A stretch of DNA of 24,206 bases from JBLHGU01 sp047615875 (GTDB lineage Bacteria > Pseudomonadota > Gammaproteobacteria > Arenicellales > CAJQKF01): positions 1 through 24,206 of the forward strand of contig JBLHGU010000068.1 of assembly GCA_047615875.1 (NCBI GenBank). The letters are read 5' to 3'. The stretch's first letter is position 1. Every line of letters starts with the position of its first letter. Positions 1 to 8,468 of the stretch are shown piece by piece. Both the position numbers and the translations under genes were made by a program. The notes under the pieces were generated by a model. That model was not told the origin of the DNA. It did no database searches and was given only the letters and a program-made list of their open reading frames with translations.

Positions 1-1913
1 ATCAAATTCGATTCGCGATTTATCGTCGAAAGTTCTTCATCAAATTTCTCAATAATTTCATCGCCCAATTGACCCCTTTTTTCTTTTACTCGGTAGGTGG
101 ATATTTCGTTTTACGCGGCGATCTGTCTATCGGTTCGATGGTCGCGGTTCTGGTCGCCTATAAAGACCTCGCCGGTCCCTGGAAAGAGCTTTTGCGTTAT
201 TACCAACGCAAAGAAGATATCAAGGTTAAGTACACGCAGGTTATAAATCAGTTTGATCCTCCAACTATCCTGGATGCCAACCTAATCGATCAAAGACCTG
301 ATTCGATAACTCTCCCAGGCCAGGAACTGGTCGCAAGTCATGTTGGGTATAGTGAAGATGGATTATTTTTAAACATCGATGGTGCCAATTTTAAACTTGA
401 TTTAAAAAGCCATACTGCAGTGGTTGGTCTTGGGAATAGTGGCAAAGAGGAACTGGCATTAATTATTTCGCGCTTGATTAATCCAACCTCTGGAAATTTG
501 TTATTGAATGGTGATAAGTGGGCCAACCTGCCCGAGGCAATTACCGGCAATCGTCTCGGCTATACCAGTGCTAGTACTTACCTGTTCACCGGGTCGGTTA
601 TAGAAAATATGCGCTATCCGCTGCGCCATCTGCCGGTTACCCTGACCGAGGACGTTGATGCCATTGTTCGTGAAAATGAAAAAGATCTTGCGACTCGATC
701 AGGTAACAGTATCCACCGAATCGAAGATAGCTGGATTGATCTCGCCTCAATCGGGCTTAAAAACGAGGAAGAACTGCTCGCGCGAATCATCGAAATTTTG
801 CGCATGGTTGAGCTCGACGAAGAAATTTATCAATTCGGGCTATTGTCGCGTGTAGACCAATCACGGGATGTAACCCTGGCGGACCGAATCATGCAAGCCA
901 GGCATCAACTTCGTGATGAGTTTCAGAAACCGGGGATTGCCAACCTGGTTGAACCTTTTGACAGAGGGCTCTTTAACACGAATATGACTGTGGCAGAAAA
1001 CCTGCTTTTCGGCACCGTTTATGGTGACTCAATTGACGAATCGCGCATATCTGAACACCCGGTTATACTCGACGTGCTCGAACGAGCCGGGCTCACTCAA
1101 GACTTTCTTGAGGCTGGTTATAAAATTGCCGAAGTCATGGTTGATCTTTTCTCCGATGTCGAATCAGGCAGCGAATTATTTGAACGTTTCAGTTTCATCG
1201 AAGCTGATCATCTACCGGAATTTCATCAGCTACTAAGCCGTGCTGAAAACATGGACTTTGGCAAGCTAAATAAAGAAGACCACGCGCGATTGCTCTCACT
1301 ACCATTTAAATTAGTGGTAACGCGTCATCGACTCGGTTTAATCGACGAGCCTGTTCAACAACGTATTTTGAAAGCCAGGGCCATGTTGCATGACGCCAAG
1401 GATCAACAAGGCCTTGAAATCGAATTTTTCGGAAAAGATAAATATAACACGCGTGTCTCGGTTCAGGACAACATCCTGTTCGGTAAACTGGCCTACGGCC
1501 AGGCTAATGCGCAACAAAAAATAAATAGCCTGATTTCAGGAGTTATTTCCACACTCGGATTGCGTGACGACATTATCCGTGCAGGACTCGACTATGAAGT
1601 CGGTGTCGGTGGAGCAAGATTATCCAGCATGCAAAGACAGAAAACAGGACTGGCCCGAAGCCTTTTAAAATCGCCCGAAATGCTGGTTGTGAATGAAGCA
1701 TTATCCGGCATTGACGCAGCCAGTGAACGTCGAATCATTCAGAAAATAATCGATGCGGAGGACAACAAAGGATTGTTCTGGGTGCTGGGTCGAAGTGAGC
1801 TTGCGGAGCTATTCGAGAATGTATTCGTCATGGAACGCGGCAAACTTCAGGATAAAGGATCATTTGAAGACCTCAAAGTCAGCAACGAACATTTTCGTGA
1901 GTTATTGAATTAG
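1..1913 (+). CDS. Divergent ABC exporter (permease tail plus degenerate ATP-binding domain), 5'-truncated
   Basis: The frame is open from the window edge (first whole codon at 3), so the true start lies outside; the TTG at 69 is internal. The visible protein starts in the last membrane helices of a type I ABC exporter permease and runs into an ATP-binding domain that is badly degraded. Counting from 69, the Walker A counterpart is GLGNSGKEE (120-128, no S/T after GK), the signature is LSSMQ (518-522) instead of LSGGQ, Walker B is MLVVNE (538-543, Asp replaced by Asn, Glu kept), the D-loop SGID is kept, and no H-loop histidine is evident near 570-580. About 345 residues separate the Q-loop region from the signature, against roughly 70 normally. 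Substrate is unknown and ATP hydrolysis is doubtful. The hydrolase gene begins 18 bases downstream, so the two may be cotranscribed. Confidence 0.8.
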   Translation, partial: QIRFAIYRRKFFIKFLNNFIAQLTPFFFYSVGGYFVLRGDLSIGSMVAVLVAYKDLAGPWKELLRYYQRKEDIKVKYTQVINQFDPPTILDANLIDQRPDSITLPGQELVASHVGYSEDGLFLNIDGANFKLDLKSHTAVVGLGNSGKEELALIISRLINPTSGNLLLNGDKWANLPEAITGNRLGYTSASTYLFTGSVIENMRYPLRHLPVTLTEDVDAIVRENEKDLATRSGNSIHRIEDSWIDLASIGLKNEEELLARIIEILRMVELDEEIYQFGLLSRVDQSRDVTLADRIMQARHQLRDEFQKPGIANLVEPFDRGLFNTNMTVAENLLFGTVYGDSIDESRISEHPVILDVLERAGLTQDFLEAGYKIAEVMVDLFSDVESGSELFERFSFIEADHLPEFHQLLSRAENMDFGKLNKEDHARLLSLPFKLVVTRHRLGLIDEPVQQRILKARAMLHDAKDQQGLEIEFFGKDKYNTRVSVQDNILFGKLAYGQANAQQKINSLISGVISTLGLRDDIIRAGLDYEVGVGGARLSSMQRQKTGLARSLLKSPEMLVVNEALSGIDAASERRIIQKIIDAEDNKGLFWVLGRSELAELFENVFVMERGKLQDKGSFEDLKVSNEHFRELLN

Positions 1914-1931
1914 CGCTCCTTGTCAGGACCT

Positions 1932-2645
1932 ATGTTAAGGTTTTTTAAATTCGTCTCGTTATTCCTTGCCCTAATGGCCTGCCTGCCCGTCAAAGCTACA
2001 GAATGCGTTGTATTACTCCATGGGCTTGTTCGAAGCTCCGACTCTATGATCCAGCTCGAAGAAGCATTGAGTAACACGGGATATCAAGTTGAAAATATCG
2101 ACTACCCATCTAGAAAACACAAGATCGCCGAACTCGCGGACCTGGCCGTTAAACAAGGTTCAAATCAATGCAATGCCTCAACACCAGATAAAATTCATTT
2201 TGTCACTCATTCACTCGGCGGGATTCTGGTTCGCTATTATCTAAAACACCATTCGATTGAAAACATCGGCAGAGTGGTCATGCTCGGCCCGCCTAATCAG
2301 GGTAGCGAAGTAGTTGATAAATTGCGGGATGCTCCCGGTTTCGAGTTATTAAACGGCCCCGCAGGGTTGCAATTGGGAACACAGTTGTCTGATATTCCTC
2401 GATCGCTCGGACCGGTGGATTTCGAGCTGGGCATCGTAGCAGGAACTCGGAGTATTAATCTTATTTTATCGACCTTAATCCCAGAAGAAGACGACGGTAA
2501 AGTTAGCGTTACTGCGGCTAAAGTCGAAGGCATGCAGGACTTTTTAACATTGCCCGTTACTCATACTTTCATGATGAAAAATCAGAATGTGATCGAGCAG
2601 GTCATTCATTTCCTCGCTCATGGGAAATTTAAAATCAAACAGTGA
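1932..2645 (+). CDS. Secreted alpha/beta hydrolase (lipase/esterase-like)
   Basis: A 237-residue protein with a Sec signal peptide (hydrophobic stretch, then VKA just before TEC), so probably periplasmic or secreted. The mature part opens with VLLHGL, the usual oxyanion-hole HG motif, and has the nucleophile elbow THSLGG typical of lipases. A late Asp (in EEDDGKVSV) and a His (VTHTF) fit the rest of a Ser-Asp-His triad. This resembles the small lipase/PGAP1-like esterase group; the substrate cannot be told. I chose the ATG at 1932 with AGGA a few bases upstream; an in-frame TTG at 1920 would add four residues without a better ribosome binding site. It follows the ABC gene by 18 bases in the same direction, suggesting one transcript. 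Confidence 0.82.
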   Translation: MLRFFKFVSLFLALMACLPVKATECVVLLHGLVRSSDSMIQLEEALSNTGYQVENIDYPSRKHKIAELADLAVKQGSNQCNASTPDKIHFVTHSLGGILVRYYLKHHSIENIGRVVMLGPPNQGSEVVDKLRDAPGFELLNGPAGLQLGTQLSDIPRSLGPVDFELGIVAGTRSINLILSTLIPEEDDGKVSVTAAKVEGMQDFLTLPVTHTFMMKNQNVIEQVIHFLAHGKFKIKQ

Positions 2646-2788
2646 TCGAGCGTTTATTGCTGCTCCCATTCTACCTGTGAAGTGATTTATTCAATCACCA
2701 TATCCGATTAAATCCATCAATTTATATCGCTTTTTCTATATCGGGTATTAGCCTACTATTCATTACTAAACCGCCTACTGGAATCAAT

Positions 2789-3976
2789 TTGTTCGAACGA
2801 AAACCAACAGGCTTGCAAGCCTTTAATGGTGACGCCGGCCGGCCGTTGGCAAAACTCAATGCATTCGAAGGGTTTTCCCGCTCAATTCTGATCGGGGTCA
2901 TACCACTCCTGGTTCTCAAAGCACTTGGCAGTAAAGAAGCAGTCACCCAGGCATATCTTTTCGCCTCAATATTAACACTTAGCATTACGTTAAATTTTGC
3001 CACGATTGAACGTCTCCTGAAACGTCGGTGGGTCGTCACACTGGGGGTTTTTTTCACACTGATTGCAGTCAGTATTTTCTGGTTGGCCGAAGGACTCACT
3101 GTGGCCATTGCAATCGGTTTACAGTCAGCAGCTGCTTCATTATTTTCAGTCTGTATATCTTTATACATCATGGACTATATCGGCAAAAAGGAACTGATTT
3201 ATACCGAATCAAGGCGGCTGCTTTATACTGGAATGGCCTGGATGATTGGCCCGAGTCTAGGAATCTATTTATGGACCGAAGTAGCAGACTGGCTGGCATT
3301 CAGCATAACCATTGTCTCAGCTTTATTTATGCTGACCTATTTCTGGCATTTACGTCTGGGCGATAATCAGATTATAAAAAAAGCGCTTAGACGTCCTCAA
3401 GGGCTATTAACCATTATTCCTCGTTTTTTTAAACAATCTACTCTACGAATTGCTTACATAATCACACTATCACGGGCAATATTCTGGATGTCACTTTTTA
3501 TCTACGGCCCCATTTATGTCGTCGAGGCCAATCTCCCTGAATGGGTTGCCGGTGGGCTTTTATCATTTGTCAGCGGACTCCTGTTAATTAGCCCTGTCAT
3601 CAGGAACGTTGCGAGTCGTCATGGCACCAGGAACATTATTATTATCGCTTTATTGCTCTGTGGCATTTCAGTTGCGATGCTGTATTTCATCGGGTCACCA
3701 AAACCCATTGGCTTGCTATTCTGGATTCTCGCCTCGGTTGGCGGTGTCATTGTCGATATACTGGGCAATATCCCGTTTATGCGCACAGTTAAACCCCGTG
3801 AACGAACCGAAATGACCATGATATTTTCGACCTGGCGCGAAGCCTCACAGTTACTCACACCTCTACTGGTGACACTGATCTTGCTGGTGGCGCCCTTTGA
3901 AGTGTTTTATTTACTGCTATCAGCCATATTGTTATGTGCGGCCTTTGCGGCCAGCTATCTTCCGGCGCGCCTCTAA
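2789..3976 (+). CDS. MFS permease, substrate unknown
   Basis: A 395-residue, very hydrophobic protein with about 11-12 predicted membrane segments, a charged loop in the middle (after the sixth segment, around HLRLGDNQIIKKALRRPQ) and a short C-terminal tail, which fits the two six-helix halves of the Major Facilitator Superfamily. I see no motif that points to a substrate. The start is uncertain. TTG at 2789 has a weak GGA at 2780-2782 before it, there is no in-frame ATG until residue 130, and the frame stays open for at least 80 bases upstream. The 143-base gap before it holds nothing recognisable. It stands alone or heads a transcript with the GFA gene 80 bases downstream. Confidence 0.7.
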   Translation: MFERKPTGLQAFNGDAGRPLAKLNAFEGFSRSILIGVIPLLVLKALGSKEAVTQAYLFASILTLSITLNFATIERLLKRRWVVTLGVFFTLIAVSIFWLAEGLTVAIAIGLQSAAASLFSVCISLYIMDYIGKKELIYTESRRLLYTGMAWMIGPSLGIYLWTEVADWLAFSITIVSALFMLTYFWHLRLGDNQIIKKALRRPQGLLTIIPRFFKQSTLRIAYIITLSRAIFWMSLFIYGPIYVVEANLPEWVAGGLLSFVSGLLLISPVIRNVASRHGTRNIIIIALLLCGISVAMLYFIGSPKPIGLLFWILASVGGVIVDILGNIPFMRTVKPRERTEMTMIFSTWREASQLLTPLLVTLILLVAPFEVFYLLLSAILLCAAFAASYLPARL

Positions 3977-4056
3977 AGGTTTGCGCTCGGACCTATTTAG
4001 ATTCAAAATACCTGACCGATTTCACAAACTTTAAGGAATCATGGGAGGAAGTTAAG

Positions 4057-4485
4057 ATGATCATCAAAGGCCGGTGTTTATGCGGCAAAATCCATTACGA
4101 AGTTACCGGACCACTTAATAATGCCGATCATTGCCATTGTTCCATGTGCAGGCGTCAGCATGGTGCAGCATTTGCTACCTATGCGGATTTCACTCCAGGC
4201 GATTTTATATGGACCTCAGGCGAGGATCTCGTAAAAACACACGAAACCTTGTCAGGTGACGGATGGTGTTTCTGTAGCGAGTGTGGCTCGACATTGGCAG
4301 GCAGCAACCAGGGAAAGGTTACCACGATAACACTTGGTACCGTTGAAGGAGATCCGGGTATAAAGCCAGAGGCGCATATTTTCGTAGGTTACAGGGCTCA
4401 GTGGCATGATATATATGATGACCTTCCTCAATTTGAAGAACGCCCTTCAAACAATGGGGAACCACAGCCCAGTTCTAAAAAATGA
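4057..4485 (+). CDS. GFA-fold zinc protein (CENP-V/GFA family)
   Basis: A 142-residue protein with the layout of the GFA (glutathione-dependent formaldehyde-activating-like) family. RCLCG at the N-terminus gives a CxC pair, CHCSMC follows at about residues 27-32, and CFCSEC sits near the middle; together these form the usual two zinc sites. Family members are often annotated as glutathione-dependent formaldehyde-activating enzymes, but that activity is disputed and is not shown by the sequence. The start at ATG 4057 is well supported by GGAGGAA at 4044-4050. The frame opens earlier, at 3934, but that extension overlaps the MFS gene and does not resemble the family. The C-terminus is rich in Ser, Pro and Lys and is probably disordered. 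Confidence 0.88.
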   Translation: MIIKGRCLCGKIHYEVTGPLNNADHCHCSMCRRQHGAAFATYADFTPGDFIWTSGEDLVKTHETLSGDGWCFCSECGSTLAGSNQGKVTTITLGTVEGDPGIKPEAHIFVGYRAQWHDIYDDLPQFEERPSNNGEPQPSSKK

Positions 4486-4543
4486 TAACGGGGCTTTCGT
4501 TTCTCGTTTATCCTAATATTAAACAAAAACAGGAAAACTAAAC

Positions 4544-4825
4544 TTGTCAAAGGTAATTTTGAAAGGACATATTATTGTGCCCTCTGCTGAGCTCACTGCT
4601 GTAAAAAATGAACTTCCTACGCACATCGCTCTAACAAAACAGGAATCTGGCTGTTTAGTTTTTGAGGTTTCTCAAGATAGCGAAAACGTAAATAAATTTA
4701 ATGTGCATGAAGAATTTACCAACCGCGAATCATTTTCAAGCCATCAGGATCGAGTGGGTAAGTCTAAGTGGGGATCAGTTTCGGTCAATGTTGCAAGGCA
4801 TTATAAAATAACTGACGTTGAGTAA
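4544..4825 (+). CDS. ABM-fold small protein (antibiotic biosynthesis monooxygenase family)
   Basis: A 93-residue protein that matches the ABM ferredoxin-like fold. It has a first beta strand with GHIIVP, a helix ending at ELPTHIALTKQESGCLVFEVSQD, the family's typical EPGCxxYxV-like stretch, then NVHEEFTNRESFSSHQ (normally Y.E.W.d..a...H). Relatives include small cofactor-free quinol monooxygenases (YgiN-like) and heme-degrading members; nothing here decides between them. The start is TTG at 4544, with AGGA at 4531-4534 nine bases ahead. It lies 58 bases after the GFA gene in the same direction, so cotranscription is possible. Confidence 0.8.
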   Translation: MSKVILKGHIIVPSAELTAVKNELPTHIALTKQESGCLVFEVSQDSENVNKFNVHEEFTNRESFSSHQDRVGKSKWGSVSVNVARHYKITDVE

Positions 4826-4966
4826 AGCGCTTCAAAGACCGGCTAATTCAAACTCAATAAACTATTGCCCGACTTGATCTGAATACCATCCGATAATTTA
4901 GCGGTCTCGGGTACATGTTGAAGCGTCGGTCGAGGATACTAATATTAAAATGTCGACACACGATAA

Positions 4967-5866
4967 TTAACCGCGCAATGCTGCCAACTTCTTTCTACGA
5001 TTCTCACGATAGATGATGAAGCAACCACAGGAGACAACCACCAGGCTGCCTAGAATAATTTCATGCCCAGGTACGTCACCAAAGTATAAATATCCGATTA
5101 AACTCGCCCATAACAAATACGAATACTCAAAGGGTGCAACAGTACTGACGATTGCAATTCGATACGCTTGAGTGATCGATAACAACCCAATCGTAAACAG
5201 GCAACCGGACAACATGTTTATCCAGAGATCGGTCACGGTAAACATCTGCCATGGACGAAACAAGCTCAACAAAATATCACTATCGATGTTCGGCTCGGGT
5301 ATCGCATAAACCAGTAAAGAAGTGATCAGAATCAAAATAAAATAGGTAGTGGTCGCATATATACCCATCGTTAAAGCCGCCTGGGATGTTCCAATACGAC
5401 GATTAATAATCGGTATAAATGAGTAGCAAAAGGCAGAAAATAATGGCATCGCAGATGCTATTTGAAAAACCGAGCTACCCGGTTTCAACATATAAATAAC
5501 AGCCATAAAACCGATCAAAACGGCTGACCACCGATACCAGCCAACGCGCTCGCGCAGTATTAATGCCGACAGCAATGTGACAAATAGAGGTGCTGTCATA
5601 TAAACCGCAGCTGCGTCTCCCAGCGGGATTTTTTGCAGTGCCAGGTAGTAAGTAGTAAATGCCATGAACGCTAACCCACCCCGACCATACAACAACCATT
5701 TTTCACGCCCTATTAGAACCGAAGGCCCAATGGTGATTAAGCCAATAAAAACCATCAACACCAAACTGACGACCGAACGAAACGATAGAATTTGAAGAAC
5801 TGGGTAGTCACTCGATAATCCTTTGACAATTGAATCCTGCGTCGCAAACGCTAATAGCGAAAACAC
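4967..5866 (-). CDS. EamA/DMT-family permease
   Basis: A hydrophobic protein of 299 residues (from the GTG at 5866) with about ten membrane segments in two similar halves, as in EamA/RhaT (DMT superfamily) metabolite exporters. It has family-like stretches such as LALQKIPLGDAAAVYMTAPLFVTLLSALILRE (split here by the membrane helix) and APFEYSYLLWASLIGYLYFGD near the second-half end. The substrate is unknown. The start is doubtful: the frame remains open upstream to the stop at 5921-5923 and adds residues HRPIAGILFC, which look like the missing first part of helix 1. No ATG, GTG or TTG lies in that extension; only ATA or ATT codons do, after a GGAG. Either a rare start codon is used or the 5' end has suffered an indel. 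It diverges from the aldolase gene. Confidence 0.82.
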   Translation of the reverse strand: MFSLLAFATQDSIVKGLSSDYPVLQILSFRSVVSLVLMVFIGLITIGPSVLIGREKWLLYGRGGLAFMAFTTYYLALQKIPLGDAAAVYMTAPLFVTLLSALILRERVGWYRWSAVLIGFMAVIYMLKPGSSVFQIASAMPLFSAFCYSFIPIINRRIGTSQAALTMGIYATTTYFILILITSLLVYAIPEPNIDSDILLSLFRPWQMFTVTDLWINMLSGCLFTIGLLSITQAYRIAIVSTVAPFEYSYLLWASLIGYLYFGDVPGHEIILGSLVVVSCGCFIIYRENRRKKLAALRG

Positions 5867-6093
5867 ACAAAAAAGAATACCAGCAATGGGTCGATGACCA
5901 AGTATTAGAATGACTCCAGATTATTCATTTTTATCATGCCAGAACTGATTCACAATAGCGCGTTTATCGCCTACTTTTTTCGTCGAATTACTATGCTAAC
6001 TTGACTTTCTTATTGTCCAGTCCTTCCTTTTGCAATCCGTTCAATCAGTCAGTAAACTTTTACTCCGATCATTACCGATTATCCAACCAATCT

Positions 6094-6858
6094 ATGACTC
6101 AAACAGCTCGCCAGAAGTTTATCAAACGACTTCGCAACAACCAGCACCAACTCGGAACCATGCTGACAATACCGTCCCCTGAAGTTGCTGAAATGTTATC
6201 AAAATGTGGATTCGACTGGTTTTTTATGGATGGTGAGCACAGCGCACTGTCAACACTCGACTGGCAACACATGATTCAAGCTGTCGGTGGTCGCTGCGCG
6301 AATATCATTCGAGTTCATGAAAACAGCGAATCGGCTATTAAGAAGCTACTCGATATTGGAGCAGATGGCATTATCGCCCCGAAAGTAAATACTACAGCAG
6401 AAGCTACCGATGTGGTCAATTGGTGTAAGTACCCGCCTATGGGTGAAAGAGGCGTCGGTCTAGCCCGTGCTCAGGGTTATGGTCTGGATTTCGTCAATTA
6501 TATGGAAACCGCAAATGATCAAGTTGCAGTCATCTTGCAGGCCGAACACATTGACGCCGTCAACAACATCGACAGCATTGTTGAAGTTCCCGGCATTGAC
6601 TGTATTTTCATTGGTCCTTACGATCTTTCAGCCAGTATGGGGAAAATGGGACAGGTGGATGATCCTGACGTTGTGGCAGCGATTGCAAAGGTTAAAGCGG
6701 CCTGCGATAGAAAAAACATCTCCGTTGGATATTTTGGCGTCAGCGCAACCAGTGTCCAACCTTACATTGAAGCAGGCTACAGTTTGATTTGTGCGGGTGT
6801 AGATGCGGGTCTCTTGACTCAGTCTGCACTGGAGTTACACGATTCACTTTCAGCCTAA
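6094..6858 (+). CDS. HpcH/HpaI-family aldolase (class II, pyruvate-type)
   Basis: A 254-residue protein matching the HpcH/HpaI aldolase/citrate-lyase family in length and sequence. These cytoplasmic, metal-dependent enzymes cleave or form 2-keto-3-deoxy acids and related 4-hydroxy-2-oxo acids, releasing pyruvate. Visible active-site features: FMDGEHS (the general-base His), NIIRVHE (substrate Arg), ILQAEH (metal Glu) and IFIGPYDLSASMG (metal Asp), plus the GIIAPKVN and PPMGERGVG loops. The ATG at 6094 gives the family length. An upstream TTG at 6001 would add 31 residues without homology-like character. No clear Shine-Dalgarno precedes 6094. The gene stands alone, so the natural substrate is not indicated. 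Confidence 0.88.
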   Translation: MTQTARQKFIKRLRNNQHQLGTMLTIPSPEVAEMLSKCGFDWFFMDGEHSALSTLDWQHMIQAVGGRCANIIRVHENSESAIKKLLDIGADGIIAPKVNTTAEATDVVNWCKYPPMGERGVGLARAQGYGLDFVNYMETANDQVAVILQAEHIDAVNNIDSIVEVPGIDCIFIGPYDLSASMGKMGQVDDPDVVAAIAKVKAACDRKNISVGYFGVSATSVQPYIEAGYSLICAGVDAGLLTQSALELHDSLSA

Positions 6859-7651
6859 GACATATCGAAAACTAAAGTGAGATGTTTGAAATGTAGATAT
6901 AAACGCTCTTTTTCTATCCGCCTGTGGCGGAGGTGGAACTGACTTTCATGATGGCCCAGCATTTGCCTTATCTGGAGCCATTATTTGTGGTCTTTATATT
7001 ATTTCGGTCTTTATTGATCATTAAGACAAGTAACATGATTTTGGCATGATCATGAAATACCAGCGAATCGCTTTGCTTCTTGTGGTAATCGCCCTGGAAT
7101 TCAAGGACTACTGGAAAAAATATGAAAAACCGAGAGGTATAACGTCTCGTATCATTAGAGGTAAAAGCAAAGTGACGACGAAGCGGCGCTTTTTATCATC
7201 CACTGAATGCGCTTGATATAGGCCAGGCAATTGCGGCCATGATGTTTTTAATGGGTTCATAGGTTTTGGCCTTTCGTTTATTGGCACATCATCATTAATT
7301 TTTAGCACCACTATTTTTAGAAGATCAGTACTACTCTCAACTTTTATTAACTTTTTGGCAATATCATTTCTTCTTCCAGGTGACGACCTTTAAGAGGTAT
7401 TCTTTTTTACGCAACGCCTTTTGCTAACTCAGATTTTAAGCACTTTGAAATATTGTTCGATGACATCTCGGAACATCGGGTAAACGGGCTCACGGTCATT
7501 AAGTTCAAAGTGACGAAACTTCAATTATCTGGACTGGCATGATTTTCTATTCAGTGCATCAATAAGATGGTTTGAGATCAGCTCTGATCGTTATTTACCT
7601 CGAACAATAGTAAATGTTAAAGTAGCTTTATTAGAAAACGAATAATTCGAT
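6859..7651. other. Gene-poor stretch with short coding fragments
   Basis: No complete gene is convincing in these 793 bases. Two fragments look protein-like. A plus-strand frame at 6890-7024 reads LFLSACGGGG, a good lipobox, but has no normal start codon. A minus-strand frame at 7429-7524 reads RHFELNDREPVYPMF and ends in TGA, but lacks an N-terminus. Other open frames, such as 7108-7311 on the minus strand, show no domain or good ribosome site. I read the stretch as eroded gene remains. Confidence 0.5.
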
Positions 7652-8314
7652 ATGACCAAAACCACTTTTCTCAGTTGTTCGAGCGCAATGAACTCTTTTT
7701 TGGTTGTATTGGGTTTGCTGTTGTTAACCCAGCAACCTGTTTTTGCGGAAAACTACCGCTCACGCTTTCAAGCCGTCAGCCCCTCTCATTATATAGCCGT
7801 GCTTGCAGATCCTGATGCTAAATCCGGAAATAATGCTGAGACCTGGGGCTATTGGCCGCTAGATCCCGGCCCTCGCGGTGTCAAACTCAAAAATTATGAT
7901 GACCTGTTAGCTTCCGATGGTGTTGCTCCGGCAAAATGGCAGTTTGATAGTTCGGCATGGTGGGTAGAAGAAAATGGATTAATAATGGAAGCACCTGATT
8001 TTCCACTACCCTCTGGCGAGTATCTTGTAACCGGAGGTCGCCAGGTGCTTTCTGCGTTAAAAGTTTATCCCGTAGATGAAAATGGCAACCAACGATGGGA
8101 GCTGGAACATGGTGCGAGTATTTATGATGTCACTCACCTTGGTTGTCGCTCGGCGCTTTACACCCCCTTATCAACAGAGCAAATGTGTACTCCTGAAAAT
8201 GTACCGCGTGATGTTTTTAGAGTAACACCTGGCGAACCCATGCCTGATGTTGCCGGTTGCCATAAACAGGACTATGCAGTCCTTATAGTCGTCGGTTTAC
8301 CCATTGCCGAGTAA
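7652..8314 (+). CDS. Secreted protein of unknown function
   Basis: A 220-residue protein I do not recognise. The first 32 residues form a signal peptide (hydrophobic LVVLGLLLLT, then VFA before ENYR), so it is probably exported. The mature part is rich in Trp, Pro, Gly and Asp (WGYWPLDPGPRGV, FDSSAWWVEENG) and has three Cys (LGCRS, QMCTP, AGCHK) that could form disulfides in the periplasm. A segment around PSGEYLVTGGRQVLSALKVYP looks like beta strands. The ATG at 7652 is used; a Met at residue 13 (7688) would also leave an intact signal peptide, and neither has a clear ribosome site. It converges with the peptidase gene, whose stop is 155 bases away. No neighbour hints at its role. Confidence 0.7.
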   Translation: MTKTTFLSCSSAMNSFLVVLGLLLLTQQPVFAENYRSRFQAVSPSHYIAVLADPDAKSGNNAETWGYWPLDPGPRGVKLKNYDDLLASDGVAPAKWQFDSSAWWVEENGLIMEAPDFPLPSGEYLVTGGRQVLSALKVYPVDENGNQRWELEHGASIYDVTHLGCRSALYTPLSTEQMCTPENVPRDVFRVTPGEPMPDVAGCHKQDYAVLIVVGLPIAE

Positions 8315-8468
8315 TCGACCAGGATAAACCAGATAATAGTCAGCATCACAAAATAACAGCTTTCGGCTAAGCCCTTACTGCACAGCGTGTACAGTAACAT
8401 CTGGAATAATAAAGCCGGGCTTTCCTGGCATGGTGCCATACCGGGATTACGCTTCGGCCAAACTTTAG

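Noticed and set aside
7108..7311. Minus-strand open frame of 67 residues
   Set aside because: No domain, no ribosome site, and it lies in a stretch of fragments.
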